Shown: positions 35,460-42,206 of the stretch, piece after piece | Position numbering within the stretch: the stretch's first letter is position 1 | How the letters are laid out: the number at the start of each line of letters is the position of its first letter | Origin: Virgibacillus subterraneus | GTDB lineage: Bacteria > Bacillota > Bacilli > Bacillales > Amphibacillaceae | Direction of reading: 5' to 3' | Assembly (NCBI RefSeq): GCF_900110695.1 | Contig: NZ_FOEH01000004.1 | Location: forward strand, 310,001-374,000 | DNA length: 64,000 nt | Program-made: the position numbers and the translations under genes | Notes under the pieces: model-generated | Told to the model about the DNA's origin: nothing | What the model saw: only the letters and a program-made list of their open reading frames with translations | Databases searched by the model: none

Positions 35460-35489
35460 AATATAGAAAGTATAAATAACCGCATTTTA
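35460..35489 (+). promoter_or_regulatory. Candidate SigG-type promoter of the spoVA2mob-like operon
   Basis: CATTTTA (35483-35489) resembles the SigG -10 (CATnnTA) and is preceded at 17 bp by AATATA, close to the SigG -35 (GnATA). It is 47 bp before the first gene. spoVA operons are SigG-dependent, so position and pattern agree, but the match is moderate. Confidence 0.45.
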
Positions 35490-35535
35490 TAAGATTATAT
35501 ATAGTGAAGCGAAACGCAAATAAAGGAGGATATAT

Positions 35536-35742
35536 ATGACAGTCTCAAGCCAAGTTAAGCAAACACTAGCAGGTCTTAAAAGTGCACAGGCTAGTTTTGA
35601 ACAGTTCGCATTAGAAACAGAAAATAAACAAGCGAAACAGCTTTATGAGAATGCTGCCCAGCAAACAGAGTCAATCTTACAGAGCGTTGAACCAAGAGTA
35701 TCACAAATTGAGCAGGAAGAACCACAATATAAAGGACTATAA
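35536..35742 (+). CDS. DUF1657 protein, first copy
   Basis: 68 residues, helical hairpin: MTVSSQVKQTLAGLKSAQAS opens it, and it ends IEQEEPQYKGL. DUF1657 proteins occur almost only in spore-formers beside spoVA genes. A second copy lies at 38142 with the same first and last motifs, and a third, diverged copy is fused to the DUF421 protein. AAAGGAGGATATAT precedes the ATG. First gene of the seven-gene cluster. Function unknown, presumably in spores. Confidence 0.88.
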   Translation: MTVSSQVKQTLAGLKSAQASFEQFALETENKQAKQLYENAAQQTESILQSVEPRVSQIEQEEPQYKGL

Positions 35743-35756
35743 ATACATTACTACAT

Positions 35757-35782
35757 GAGGTTGGTTCCCTATCGCCAACCTC
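35757..35782 (+). other. Intra-operon stem-loop
   Basis: Perfect 8-bp stem GAGGTTGG / CCAACCTC with a 10-base loop, between the first DUF1657 gene and the lipoprotein gene. There is no T-run after it, so it is more likely an mRNA processing or stability element than a terminator. Confidence 0.5.
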
Positions 35783-35803
35783 TATCAACGGGAGGATTAT
35801 ATT

Positions 35804-36271
35804 ATGAATAGTTATCAAATCTTGTTTACACTTGGTATAATATTTTTCCTATTTGGCTGCAACCCAAATACAGATAGTGATCCCTCCCAGAACGGTCAGA
35901 TTGATGGAGTTAATTTTACCAACATTTCTACTGAAGCATCAATTGATCAATCCGTTTCAAATAGTGCTAAGCAAAGCCTTAGTCAGCACAAGGAGATAAC
36001 TAATATCTATGCGGTAAACACTGAGGGGGATCTGGTTATTGCAATTGAGGTACATCATAATGAACGCTTTAAATTAGCGAAAATCCGGAAAAACTTGCAT
36101 AAAAAAATGGAAAAAGTTTTTCGTGATCATAAAGTTCAACTATCAACTGATCAAAAAATAGTAATTGAAACAAAACGGCTTGAAAAACAAATACAAAATA
36201 GAGACATTTCAAAGAAGAAGCTTGAAAAGGAAGTTAAACATTTAATCAAACTTATGAATGAACAAACATAA
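35804..36271 (+). CDS. YhcN/YlaJ-family sporulation lipoprotein
   Basis: 155 residues with a lipoprotein signal (lipobox FLFGC at ~16-20) and one YhcN/YlaJ-type domain: SNSAKQSLSQHKEITNIYAVNTEGDLVIAIEV (split here as a beta-alpha-beta pattern) and a basic coiled tail (KRLEKQIQNRDISKKKLEKEV). YhcN is a spore inner-membrane lipoprotein. The same position in spoVA2mob operons is taken by a YhcN-like lipoprotein. AACGGGAGGATTATATT precedes the ATG. Confidence 0.85.
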   Translation: MNSYQILFTLGIIFFLFGCNPNTDSDPSQNGQIDGVNFTNISTEASIDQSVSNSAKQSLSQHKEITNIYAVNTEGDLVIAIEVHHNERFKLAKIRKNLHKKMEKVFRDHKVQLSTDQKIVIETKRLEKQIQNRDISKKKLEKEVKHLIKLMNEQT

Positions 36272-36290
36272 GGAAAAGAGTGAGCAGTTT

Positions 36291-36770
36291 ATGGCAGATA
36301 AGAAAAAGAAAAATCTACCACCTAGTGCACAAAAGTACCAAGCATTTCAACAGGATAGAGAAGTTAAGAGGCCCATTTTTAAAAACTGTATTAAAGCCTT
36401 TTTTGTAGGTGGATTCATTTGTTTTATCGGCCAGATAATTTCAACAATCTACATTTATTTCTTTGACTTTACAGAGCAAACTGTTGGGAATCCAACCGTT
36501 GCTACTTTGATATTTATTACAATGCTTTTAACAGGCTTTGGAATATATGACCGAATCGGACAATTTGCTGGTGCCGGTTCTGCTGTTCCAGTTACAGGCT
36601 TTGGCAATGCAGTTATATCTGCTGCTATCGAACACCGTACCGAAGGATTTGTGTTAGGAGTCGGTGGAAATATGTTTAAATTGGCAGGATCAGTCATTCT
36701 GTTTGGCGTTTTTTCTGCTTTTGTTATTGCATTAATTAAAACAATTCTCATTCAGTGGGGTGGATTATAA
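36291..36770 (+). CDS. spoVAC: Stage V sporulation protein AC
   Basis: 159 residues from ATG 36291; the in-frame 36258 start overlaps the previous gene and is rejected. About 40 basic cytoplasmic residues (PPSAQKYQAFQQDREVKRP), then four membrane helices with GGFICFIGQ and the conserved FAGAGSAVPVTGFGNAV. SpoVAC is a membrane channel component moving Ca-dipicolinate into the spore and out during germination. Its stop overlaps the spoVAD start (TAATG). Confidence 0.92.
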   Translation: MADKKKKNLPPSAQKYQAFQQDREVKRPIFKNCIKAFFVGGFICFIGQIISTIYIYFFDFTEQTVGNPTVATLIFITMLLTGFGIYDRIGQFAGAGSAVPVTGFGNAVISAAIEHRTEGFVLGVGGNMFKLAGSVILFGVFSAFVIALIKTILIQWGGL

Positions 36771-37786
36771 TGCTGACTGGACATCGCACTTGGATTTTTG
36801 AAAATAAACCTGTCATTATTTCAACCGGCACTGTAGGTGGACCTTTTGAAGCAGAAGGGAATATCCCCAAAGACTTTGACCTTTTACATGATGATATGTG
36901 GCTTAAGCAATCAACCTTTGAAAAAGCTCAACGAACAATGATGGAAGAAGCAACTCAAATTGCTGTAAAAAACAGTTTGATTGAAAAGGAACAGGTGAAT
37001 TTTTTTATTAGTGGTGATTTAATTAATCAAATAACACCAACAAGTTTTACAGCCAAAACATTGGATGTGCCATATTTCGGCTTATTCAGTGCCTGCGCAA
37101 CCTCTATGGAAAGCCTTGCACTGTCAGCATTTCTTATAAACAGTAATGGGGCTGACTATGTTTTAAGTGGCTCTTCCAGCCATAATGCAGCCACTGAAAA
37201 ACAATTCAGATACCCAACTGAATATGGCGGTCAAAAACCACCTACTGCACAGTGGACAGTAACGGGCGCAGGATGTGCGCTCATAGCTAAAGAAGGAGAT
37301 GGACCCAGAATTACTTCCGCAACAATTGGTAAAGTTGTTGATATGGGTATGACTGATCCTTTTAACATGGGCGGCGCAATGGCTCCAGCTGCTGTTGACA
37401 CGATTGAGCAACATCTAAAGGAACGTGATATTGCCCCGTCATATTATGACTTAATTATTACGGGAGACCTTGGTTATGTTGGTCGTGAAATAACGATAGA
37501 CCTTTTGCAGAAAAGAAATGTTGCTGTTACAGAAGAAAATTTTAAAGATTGCGGATTAACTATTTACCGTGAGGGTCAGCCTGTTCTAGCTGGTGCAAGT
37601 GGAGCTGCTTGTTCAGCTGTTGTAGTGTATGGACACTTTTTAAATCTAATGAAACAGCAAAAGCTTAATCGAATTCTTGTAGTTGCAACCGGTGCCCTGC
37701 ATTCACCTCTTAGCGTGCAGCAAAGTGATTCAATTCCATGTATTGCACATGCAGTCTCTATCGAATCAGGAAGTGATATACAATGA
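36770..37786 (+). CDS. spoVAD: Stage V sporulation protein AD
   Basis: 338 residues from ATG 36770, the family length. A thiolase/ketosynthase-like fold that binds dipicolinic acid: opening [34 protein letters not shown] (active-site-like Cys region), TGAGCALIA, and the closing [23 protein letters not shown]. Cytoplasmic face of the spore inner membrane. Overlaps spoVAE by ATGA. Confidence 0.93.
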   Translation: MLTGHRTWIFENKPVIISTGTVGGPFEAEGNIPKDFDLLHDDMWLKQSTFEKAQRTMMEEATQIAVKNSLIEKEQVNFFISGDLINQITPTSFTAKTLDVPYFGLFSACATSMESLALSAFLINSNGADYVLSGSSSHNAATEKQFRYPTEYGGQKPPTAQWTVTGAGCALIAKEGDGPRITSATIGKVVDMGMTDPFNMGGAMAPAAVDTIEQHLKERDIAPSYYDLIITGDLGYVGREITIDLLQKRNVAVTEENFKDCGLTIYREGQPVLAGASGAACSAVVVYGHFLNLMKQQKLNRILVVATGALHSPLSVQQSDSIPCIAHAVSIESGSDIQ

Positions 37787-38133
37787 TTTTTTTCTGGGCA
37801 TTTGTTGTCGGAGGACTTATTTGTGTCATCGGCCAAATTATGTTTGATGTATTTAAATTTAATCCAGGACTTACCCTCAGTATCCTTGTAGTTTCCGGAG
37901 CAATTTTGGATGGTTTCGGCCTATACGAACCGTTAATTGACTTTGCAGGTGCAGGTGCAACAGTCCCGATTACAAGCTTCGGTAACTCACTTGTCCATGG
38001 GGCAATGGCAGAGGCTGAAAAACATGGTCTGATTGGGGTTGTAACAGGAATGTTTGAAGTCACGAGTTCTGGTATTTCAGCTGCTATTATATTTGGAATG
38101 ATTGGTGCTATTATTTTTAAACCGAAAGGATAG
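37783..38133 (+). CDS. spoVAE: Stage V sporulation protein AE (SpoVAEb type)
   Basis: 116 residues, four helices, with [14 protein letters not shown] and [19 protein letters not shown], the same signature as SpoVAC (the two are homologous). The end carries [13 protein letters not shown]. Together with SpoVAC and SpoVAD it makes the dipicolinate channel. Start overlaps the spoVAD stop. Confidence 0.92.
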   Translation: MIFFWAFVVGGLICVIGQIMFDVFKFNPGLTLSILVVSGAILDGFGLYEPLIDFAGAGATVPITSFGNSLVHGAMAEAEKHGLIGVVTGMFEVTSSGISAAIIFGMIGAIIFKPKG

Positions 38134-38141
38134 AATAAAAT

Positions 38142-38345
38142 ATGACTGTAGGATCACAAGTTAAAGGCTGCTTTTCATCTATTAAAAGCGTTGAAGCAAC
38201 ACTTCTCTCATTAGAAAATAAAACACAAAATCCAGAAGCACGAGAATGCTTCCATGAAGTTCAAAGTATCATTTCTGATATAAAGACTGATTTGGAGAAA
38301 CAAGTAATATATTTATCTCAGCAAGAACCACAATATAAGAATTAA
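38142..38345 (+). CDS. DUF1657 protein, second copy
   Basis: 67 residues. MTVGSQVKGCFSSIKSVEAT and the end QQEPQYKN repeat the pattern of the first copy at 35536, with more drift in the middle (and two extra cysteines). Start 8 bp after spoVAE with a weak site. Spore role assumed from context. Confidence 0.85.
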   Translation: MTVGSQVKGCFSSIKSVEATLLSLENKTQNPEARECFHEVQSIISDIKTDLEKQVIYLSQQEPQYKN

Positions 38346-38357
38346 AGGAGTGATACA

Positions 38358-39218
38358 ATGCCAGGCTGGGTTGAAATCCTAATTCGATCACTAAGTTTAT
38401 TGATTGCACTGTTTTTTATTACCAAAATGCTTGGTAAAAAACAAATGTCTCAGCTTGATATCTTTCAATACATAACTGGAATTGTTATTGGGAGTATTGT
38501 CGCAACACATGTGACAGATTTGACAACTCAATTTGAGTATGCACTTATTGCACTTTCAGTATGGTTCTTTATCCCATTCGGGTTAGAATATATAGCATTG
38601 AAGAGTAAAAGAGTACGCGACTTAACTCAAGGGAAAGGCACCGTATTTATTCAAAATGGTAGAATATTGGAAGAAAATTTAAAAAAAGAACGTTATACGA
38701 CCGATGATTTGCTTGAAGAATTGCGTAACAACAACATGTATAAGGCAGCGGATGTCGAATTTGCTGTTTTAGAACCAACAGGAAAGGTCAATGTATTACC
38801 TAAAAAAGAAAATCAGCCAGTGACAGTTAAGGATATTGGCTTAAAACCAGCTCCAGAAAAAGAACCCCAAACAGTTGTCATGGACGGACATGCATTACTT
38901 GAGCCTTTATCAAATGCTTCACTAAACACAAATTGGCTTGAAACCGAGTTGGACAAAATGGATGTCAGTATTGAAAATGTGTTTTTAGGTCAAGTAGATA
39001 GCGACGGACAATTAACAGTAGATTTATATGATGACAAAATTACTGTACCTAGTCCGAGTGAAAAACCACTGCTTCTAGCTGCAATGAAAAAAAGCCAAGC
39101 AGACCTTGAATTATTTGCATTGGCTTCCGAGAATCAGGAAACGAAGAATATGTATGAAAAAAATAGCCAGAAAATGCAGGAAGCAATTGACAAAGTATCT
39201 CCATACCTCCAATATTAG
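38358..39218 (+). CDS. DUF421 (YetF/YrbG-like) membrane protein with C-terminal DUF1657-like domain
   Basis: 286 residues. Three N-terminal helices (~7-26, 40-58, 62-82) and two soluble DUF421 domains (~85-220: KGKGTVFIQNGRI-type strand, TTDDLLEELRNNNMYKAADVEFAVLEPTG). The last ~50 residues (LLAAMKKSQADLELFALASE, then KNMYEKNSQKMQEAIDKV) align with the DUF1657 proteins of the same operon. This DUF421-DUF1657 fusion closes the spoVA2mob operons known from heat-resistant Bacillus spores. AAAGGAGTGATACA precedes the ATG. Confidence 0.88.
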   Translation: MPGWVEILIRSLSLLIALFFITKMLGKKQMSQLDIFQYITGIVIGSIVATHVTDLTTQFEYALIALSVWFFIPFGLEYIALKSKRVRDLTQGKGTVFIQNGRILEENLKKERYTTDDLLEELRNNNMYKAADVEFAVLEPTGKVNVLPKKENQPVTVKDIGLKPAPEKEPQTVVMDGHALLEPLSNASLNTNWLETELDKMDVSIENVFLGQVDSDGQLTVDLYDDKITVPSPSEKPLLLAAMKKSQADLELFALASENQETKNMYEKNSQKMQEAIDKVSPYLQY

Positions 39219-39300
39219 AAAACCTGGCTTAGCGCCAAGCCTTAATATAGATAAGCCTTAGTTGCACTTATGCATTAAGAAAATAGTTATACTTTTGACT
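39214..39300. repeat. Family B repeat, short copy after the DUF421 gene
   Basis: The repeat word ATTAGAAAACCTGGC starts inside the gene: its TAG is the stop codon at 39216-39218. It is followed by the short hairpin GGCTTAGCGCC, AAGCCTTAATATAGATAAGC and TTGCACTTATGCATTAAG. It lacks the inner ~55-bp hairpin. Confidence 0.7.
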
Positions 39301-39319
39301 CTAGCTCTATTACAAATTT

Positions 39320-39665
39320 AATTTCATAACAGATGGTTGCTGCGCATTGCAGAGCCACGGAGGTTTAACGAAATAGATTTTTTCTATACCTTTTACTTTT
39401 TAACGGACACAGGAGACGCTATTACTATAAAAAAGTCACCTTTTCGAATTTATCCGGACACAGAAGCTCTTATTTCACTTATATCATGGCTGATAGAGTG
39501 GATTTGTAACAAATAAGGTCCTTGGTGTCTGCAAACATCAACATTTTCCTGTATTTCAGCCAAATAAGGTCCCTGGTGTCCGCAAAACCTCTCAACATTA
39601 TTTGTATGAAAATTCAATTACAATAGATGGTGGCTGCGCACTCGGCAGCCATGCTGCTTTCTTAA
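39320..39665. repeat. Cluster of palindromic GGACAC repeats
   Basis: Four related words: ACGGACACAGGAGACGCTAT (39402), CCGGACACAGAAGCTCTTAT (39453), and two inverted ones, AAATAAGGTCCTTGGTGTCT (39517) and AAATAAGGTCCCTGGTGTCC (39563). Outside them lie two copies of a second word, ATGGTTGCTGCGCA (39333) and ATGGTGGCTGCGCACTCGGC (39625). No ORF. The arrangement could fold into a large hairpin. Occupies the whole spacer between the spoVA cluster and the next gene. Confidence 0.6.
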
Positions 39666-39669
39666 CTGC

Positions 39670-39699
39670 AAAAAGACTCTCTTGCTATAAAAGAGAGCC
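39670..39699 (-). terminator. Terminator of the MDR oxidoreductase gene
   Basis: On the minus strand GGCTCTCTT / AAGAGAGTC stem with a short loop, then TTTTT. Confidence 0.7.
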
Positions 39700-39707
39700 T
39701 TTACTAT

Positions 39708-40691
39708 CTATTCACTTACTACAAGTGCAACATTCCCAAACTGCTTACCTTGTTCAAGGTAGTTCATCGCTTCGTTTGCTTTGTCCAGCGAAAATGTACT
39801 GTCAACAACTGGATGTGTTTTAAATCTTTCAATGTGCTTCAGCATTGCACGAAGCTCTTGCCTGCTTCCCATAGTTGAACCGAATAATTGATATTGTCCA
39901 TAGAAAAACTTCCGTAAATTCAAATCGATTGTATCCTCTGTTGTAGCACCAAATGCTACAATACGTCCACCCTTCTTCAGTACCTCCAATGAGCGATTAA
40001 ATGTAGCTCGTCCCACACTTTCAATTACTAAATCAATGGTTTCATTTTCAAGCTCCGCTGTCCAGTCACTGTTTGTATCCAAAACAATATCAGCACCTAA
40101 TTCTTTGGCTCGTTGACGTTTATCTGCACTGCGCGAAGTTACAATCACTTTTGCACCAACGTTTTTGGCGAACTGAATAAGATATGTCGCAACTCCACTT
40201 CCAGCACCAGGAATAAACAACGTATCCCCTTCTTTAAGCCCACCTTTTGTGAACAATGCACGATAACCGGTTAAAGCAGGTAAGGCTAGAACTCCTGCCT
40301 CTTCCCATGTGAGATGCTCTGGCTTTGCTTCCACCTGTTCAGCAGGAAGCACAATTTTTTCCGTAAATGTTCCATTATCAGGCATTCCAAGGATGTCAAA
40401 TCCCTTTGGAGGCGCATCACTATTTTCATACCATTGAAGTGATGGATTAATAATTACTTCATCTCCAATTGAAAAATCTGTAACGCCTTCCCCCACTGAT
40501 TCAATTATGCCAGCACCGTCAGACCCGAGAATCAGTGCAGCCGCTTCATCTCCTCTACGCTTTGGAATCGAGATATCACGTCGATTTAATCCTGCGGTTC
40601 GTATTGACACTGTAACTTGTCCGTGATCTGCAAATGGATCTGCCATATCTTTAATCTTCGTTTCTCCAAATTCATGTACAAATGCTTTCAT
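39708..40691 (-). CDS. MDR-family zinc-free alcohol dehydrogenase / quinone reductase
   Basis: 327 residues from ATG 40691 (GAAGGAGTGATTGAAT before it; TTG 40697 is too near that site). GroES-like N-terminal domain (LGSDGAGIIESVGEGVTDFSIGDEV) and a Rossmann domain with FIPGAGSGVATYLIQFAKNVGAKVIVT and SVGRATFNRSLEVLKKGGRIVAFG. The catalytic zinc cysteine of true alcohol dehydrogenases is missing, so it is a quinone-reductase-like NADPH oxidoreductase, similar to B. subtilis YogA. Follows the ArsA-like ATPase gene directly. Confidence 0.8.
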   Translation of the reverse strand: MKAFVHEFGETKIKDMADPFADHGQVTVSIRTAGLNRRDISIPKRRGDEAAALILGSDGAGIIESVGEGVTDFSIGDEVIINPSLQWYENSDAPPKGFDILGMPDNGTFTEKIVLPAEQVEAKPEHLTWEEAGVLALPALTGYRALFTKGGLKEGDTLFIPGAGSGVATYLIQFAKNVGAKVIVTSRSADKRQRAKELGADIVLDTNSDWTAELENETIDLVIESVGRATFNRSLEVLKKGGRIVAFGATTEDTIDLNLRKFFYGQYQLFGSTMGSRQELRAMLKHIERFKTHPVVDSTFSLDKANEAMNYLEQGKQFGNVALVVSE

Positions 40692-40697
40692 ATTCAA

Positions 40698-41630
40698 TCA
40701 CTCCTTCACAAAATATTTACTGAAATCATTAAGTTGTTGCTTGTCCATTATATCGCGAGAAAATAATGGCACATAAATCAATTGCTGCTTCGTAAAAGTT
40801 TCTTTTATAGTATCCATATATTGCTGTTCATGCCCTTTACGTTGAAGTAGAAAATTACCATCCACATCATCTGGTAAGACTTTATTTACAATTAATGTTT
40901 TCACATGAAGATGGTATTTATCAAGCAATTCAATCGCTTTTTGTGTTTCCAAAATTGGCAAACGCTCAGGATTCATCACAAAGACAAACCCAGTAACTTT
41001 TCCATCCAATAAAACTTCTCTTGCCTTTGAAAACCTTTCCTGGCGAGTTTTAAGTACATCATAAATCGGGTCTTCAATCGGTTCTCCATCATTTAATAAT
41101 TGTGTATAGTTTTCATTTGTCTTTTGTCGTTTCTGTAACATTCCTTCAATCCATACTCCCATTAGCTCTGGCAATGAAAGCAGGCGGATCGTGTGCCCTG
41201 TTGGAGCTGTATCAAAGATAAGTTTATCATAATGCTCGCTTTCTTCTAAAATAATTGAAATTAGTTTATCAAACAACGCAGCTTCATCTGCTCCTGGTGA
41301 AGCCTTTGCAGTATCCAACTGTCGGTAAACCTCTTCCATCATACCAGAATGAACTACACCTTTAATGTTTTCCTTTACCCCTTTAATATAATTATTAGTC
41401 TCTATTTCCGGGTCAATCTCAAGGGCTGAAAGATTCTTTGAAACATTTGTTGTCTTTCCTCCAATTGATTGATTAAAAATATCTCCTAAATTATGCGCAG
41501 GGTCTGTAGATACAAGCAATGTATTATGGCCTTCCTCTGCTGACTTCCAAGCAATTGCTGCAGCTGAAGTTGACTTACCCACACCGCCTTTTCCGCCAAC
41601 AAAAATAATTTTTTTCTCTAGAACTTGCAT
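40698..41630 (-). CDS. ArsA/Get3-family ATPase
   Basis: 310 residues from ATG 41630 (AAAGGAGCCTAAAT before it). Single SIMIBI-class ATPase domain: deviant Walker A GGKGGVGKST (~9-18), switch I LVSTDPAHNLGDIF, switch II FDTAPTGHTIRLL and A-loop-like FVMNPERLPILET. ArsA energises arsenite efflux and eukaryotic Get3 carries tail-anchored proteins; a single-domain form without ArsB/ArsD neighbours points to neither with certainty. Upstream, across a repeat, is the cory-CC-star gene, a known genomic companion of this ATPase. Confidence 0.82.
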   Translation of the reverse strand: MQVLEKKIIFVGGKGGVGKSTSAAAIAWKSAEEGHNTLLVSTDPAHNLGDIFNQSIGGKTTNVSKNLSALEIDPEIETNNYIKGVKENIKGVVHSGMMEEVYRQLDTAKASPGADEAALFDKLISIILEESEHYDKLIFDTAPTGHTIRLLSLPELMGVWIEGMLQKRQKTNENYTQLLNDGEPIEDPIYDVLKTRQERFSKAREVLLDGKVTGFVFVMNPERLPILETQKAIELLDKYHLHVKTLIVNKVLPDDVDGNFLLQRKGHEQQYMDTIKETFTKQQLIYVPLFSRDIMDKQQLNDFSKYFVKE

Positions 41631-41694
41631 ATTTAGGCTCCTTTTCAATGAGTATCTAACAATATTAATTAATACCTATACAGTTTTATATAAA

Positions 41695-41876
41695 GCGTAG
41701 CCACGTCCAGCTGTAGCGTCTAGTGGACTCGAATGTTCGCTTACTCAATGTCCCCTTTATCTCATGGTAAAAGAGATTATCTAAAGACCAACGCTTTGTG
41801 CGGCAACGTAGATCCATCCGCATTGCTGAGCGCAGTCCATACGTCGCTAATAAGTAAGACGCTTACGCTTTTCTAA
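41695..41876. repeat. Family C dispersed repeat, reverse copy
   Basis: Read on the minus strand it begins AGAAAAGCGTAAGCGTC, has GAGATAAAGGGGACATTGAG and ends with ACGCTACAGCTGGACGTGGC, the same order of blocks as the copy at 10866. It fills the spacer between the cory-CC-star gene and the ArsA-like gene. Confidence 0.65.
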
Positions 41877-42134
41877 TTAACAACAGCGGATTCCTGTCAT
41901 TGGTGACTTTTCCATTCCCATTCTTAAATGCCAATCATGGAAACGCTCAATCATATATGGATATAGTTCAAGTGTATAGTAATAAACAGGATTTGGAATA
42001 CCAATCATCTCAGAATATAATAGAAGCAAAAACAAGTCATCCTGGTCTCTTAATTCCCTTGCAATTTCTTGACGATGTGGCATATTTAATACTTCTTCAT
42101 AATATTCGATGAGCATCTTAATTTTATCTAACAC
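41877..42134 (-). CDS. Cory-CC-star family small protein
   Basis: 85 residues from GTG 42134 (GAGGTGAGAAAC in front). A longer frame from 42173 starts inside the cstA terminator and is rejected. Helical, with the aromatic run NPVYYYTLELYPYMIERFHDW that gives the family its name and a C-terminal Cys-Cys-stop (GIRCC). This family is known to sit beside ArsA-like ATPases. The terminal CC could be a metal-binding or lipid/thiol-modified tail; that is inference. No signal peptide. Confidence 0.78.
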   Translation of the reverse strand: MLDKIKMLIEYYEEVLNMPHRQEIARELRDQDDLFLLLLYSEMIGIPNPVYYYTLELYPYMIERFHDWHLRMGMEKSPMTGIRCC

Positions 42135-42165
42135 GTTTCTCACCTCTTCTTCTATAATCAGAAAA

Positions 42166-42190
42166 GGGATCACTTTTAAAAAATGATCCC
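42166..42190 (-). terminator. Terminator of cstA
   Basis: GGGATCA / TGATCCC stem with an A/T loop; TTTTCT tail on the minus strand. Confidence 0.75.
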
Positions 42191-42206
42191 CCTCTAATTT
42201 AATTTC

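Noticed and set aside
39320-39665. CRISPR array
   Set aside because: Repeats are few, partly inverted and unequally spaced, with no cas genes.
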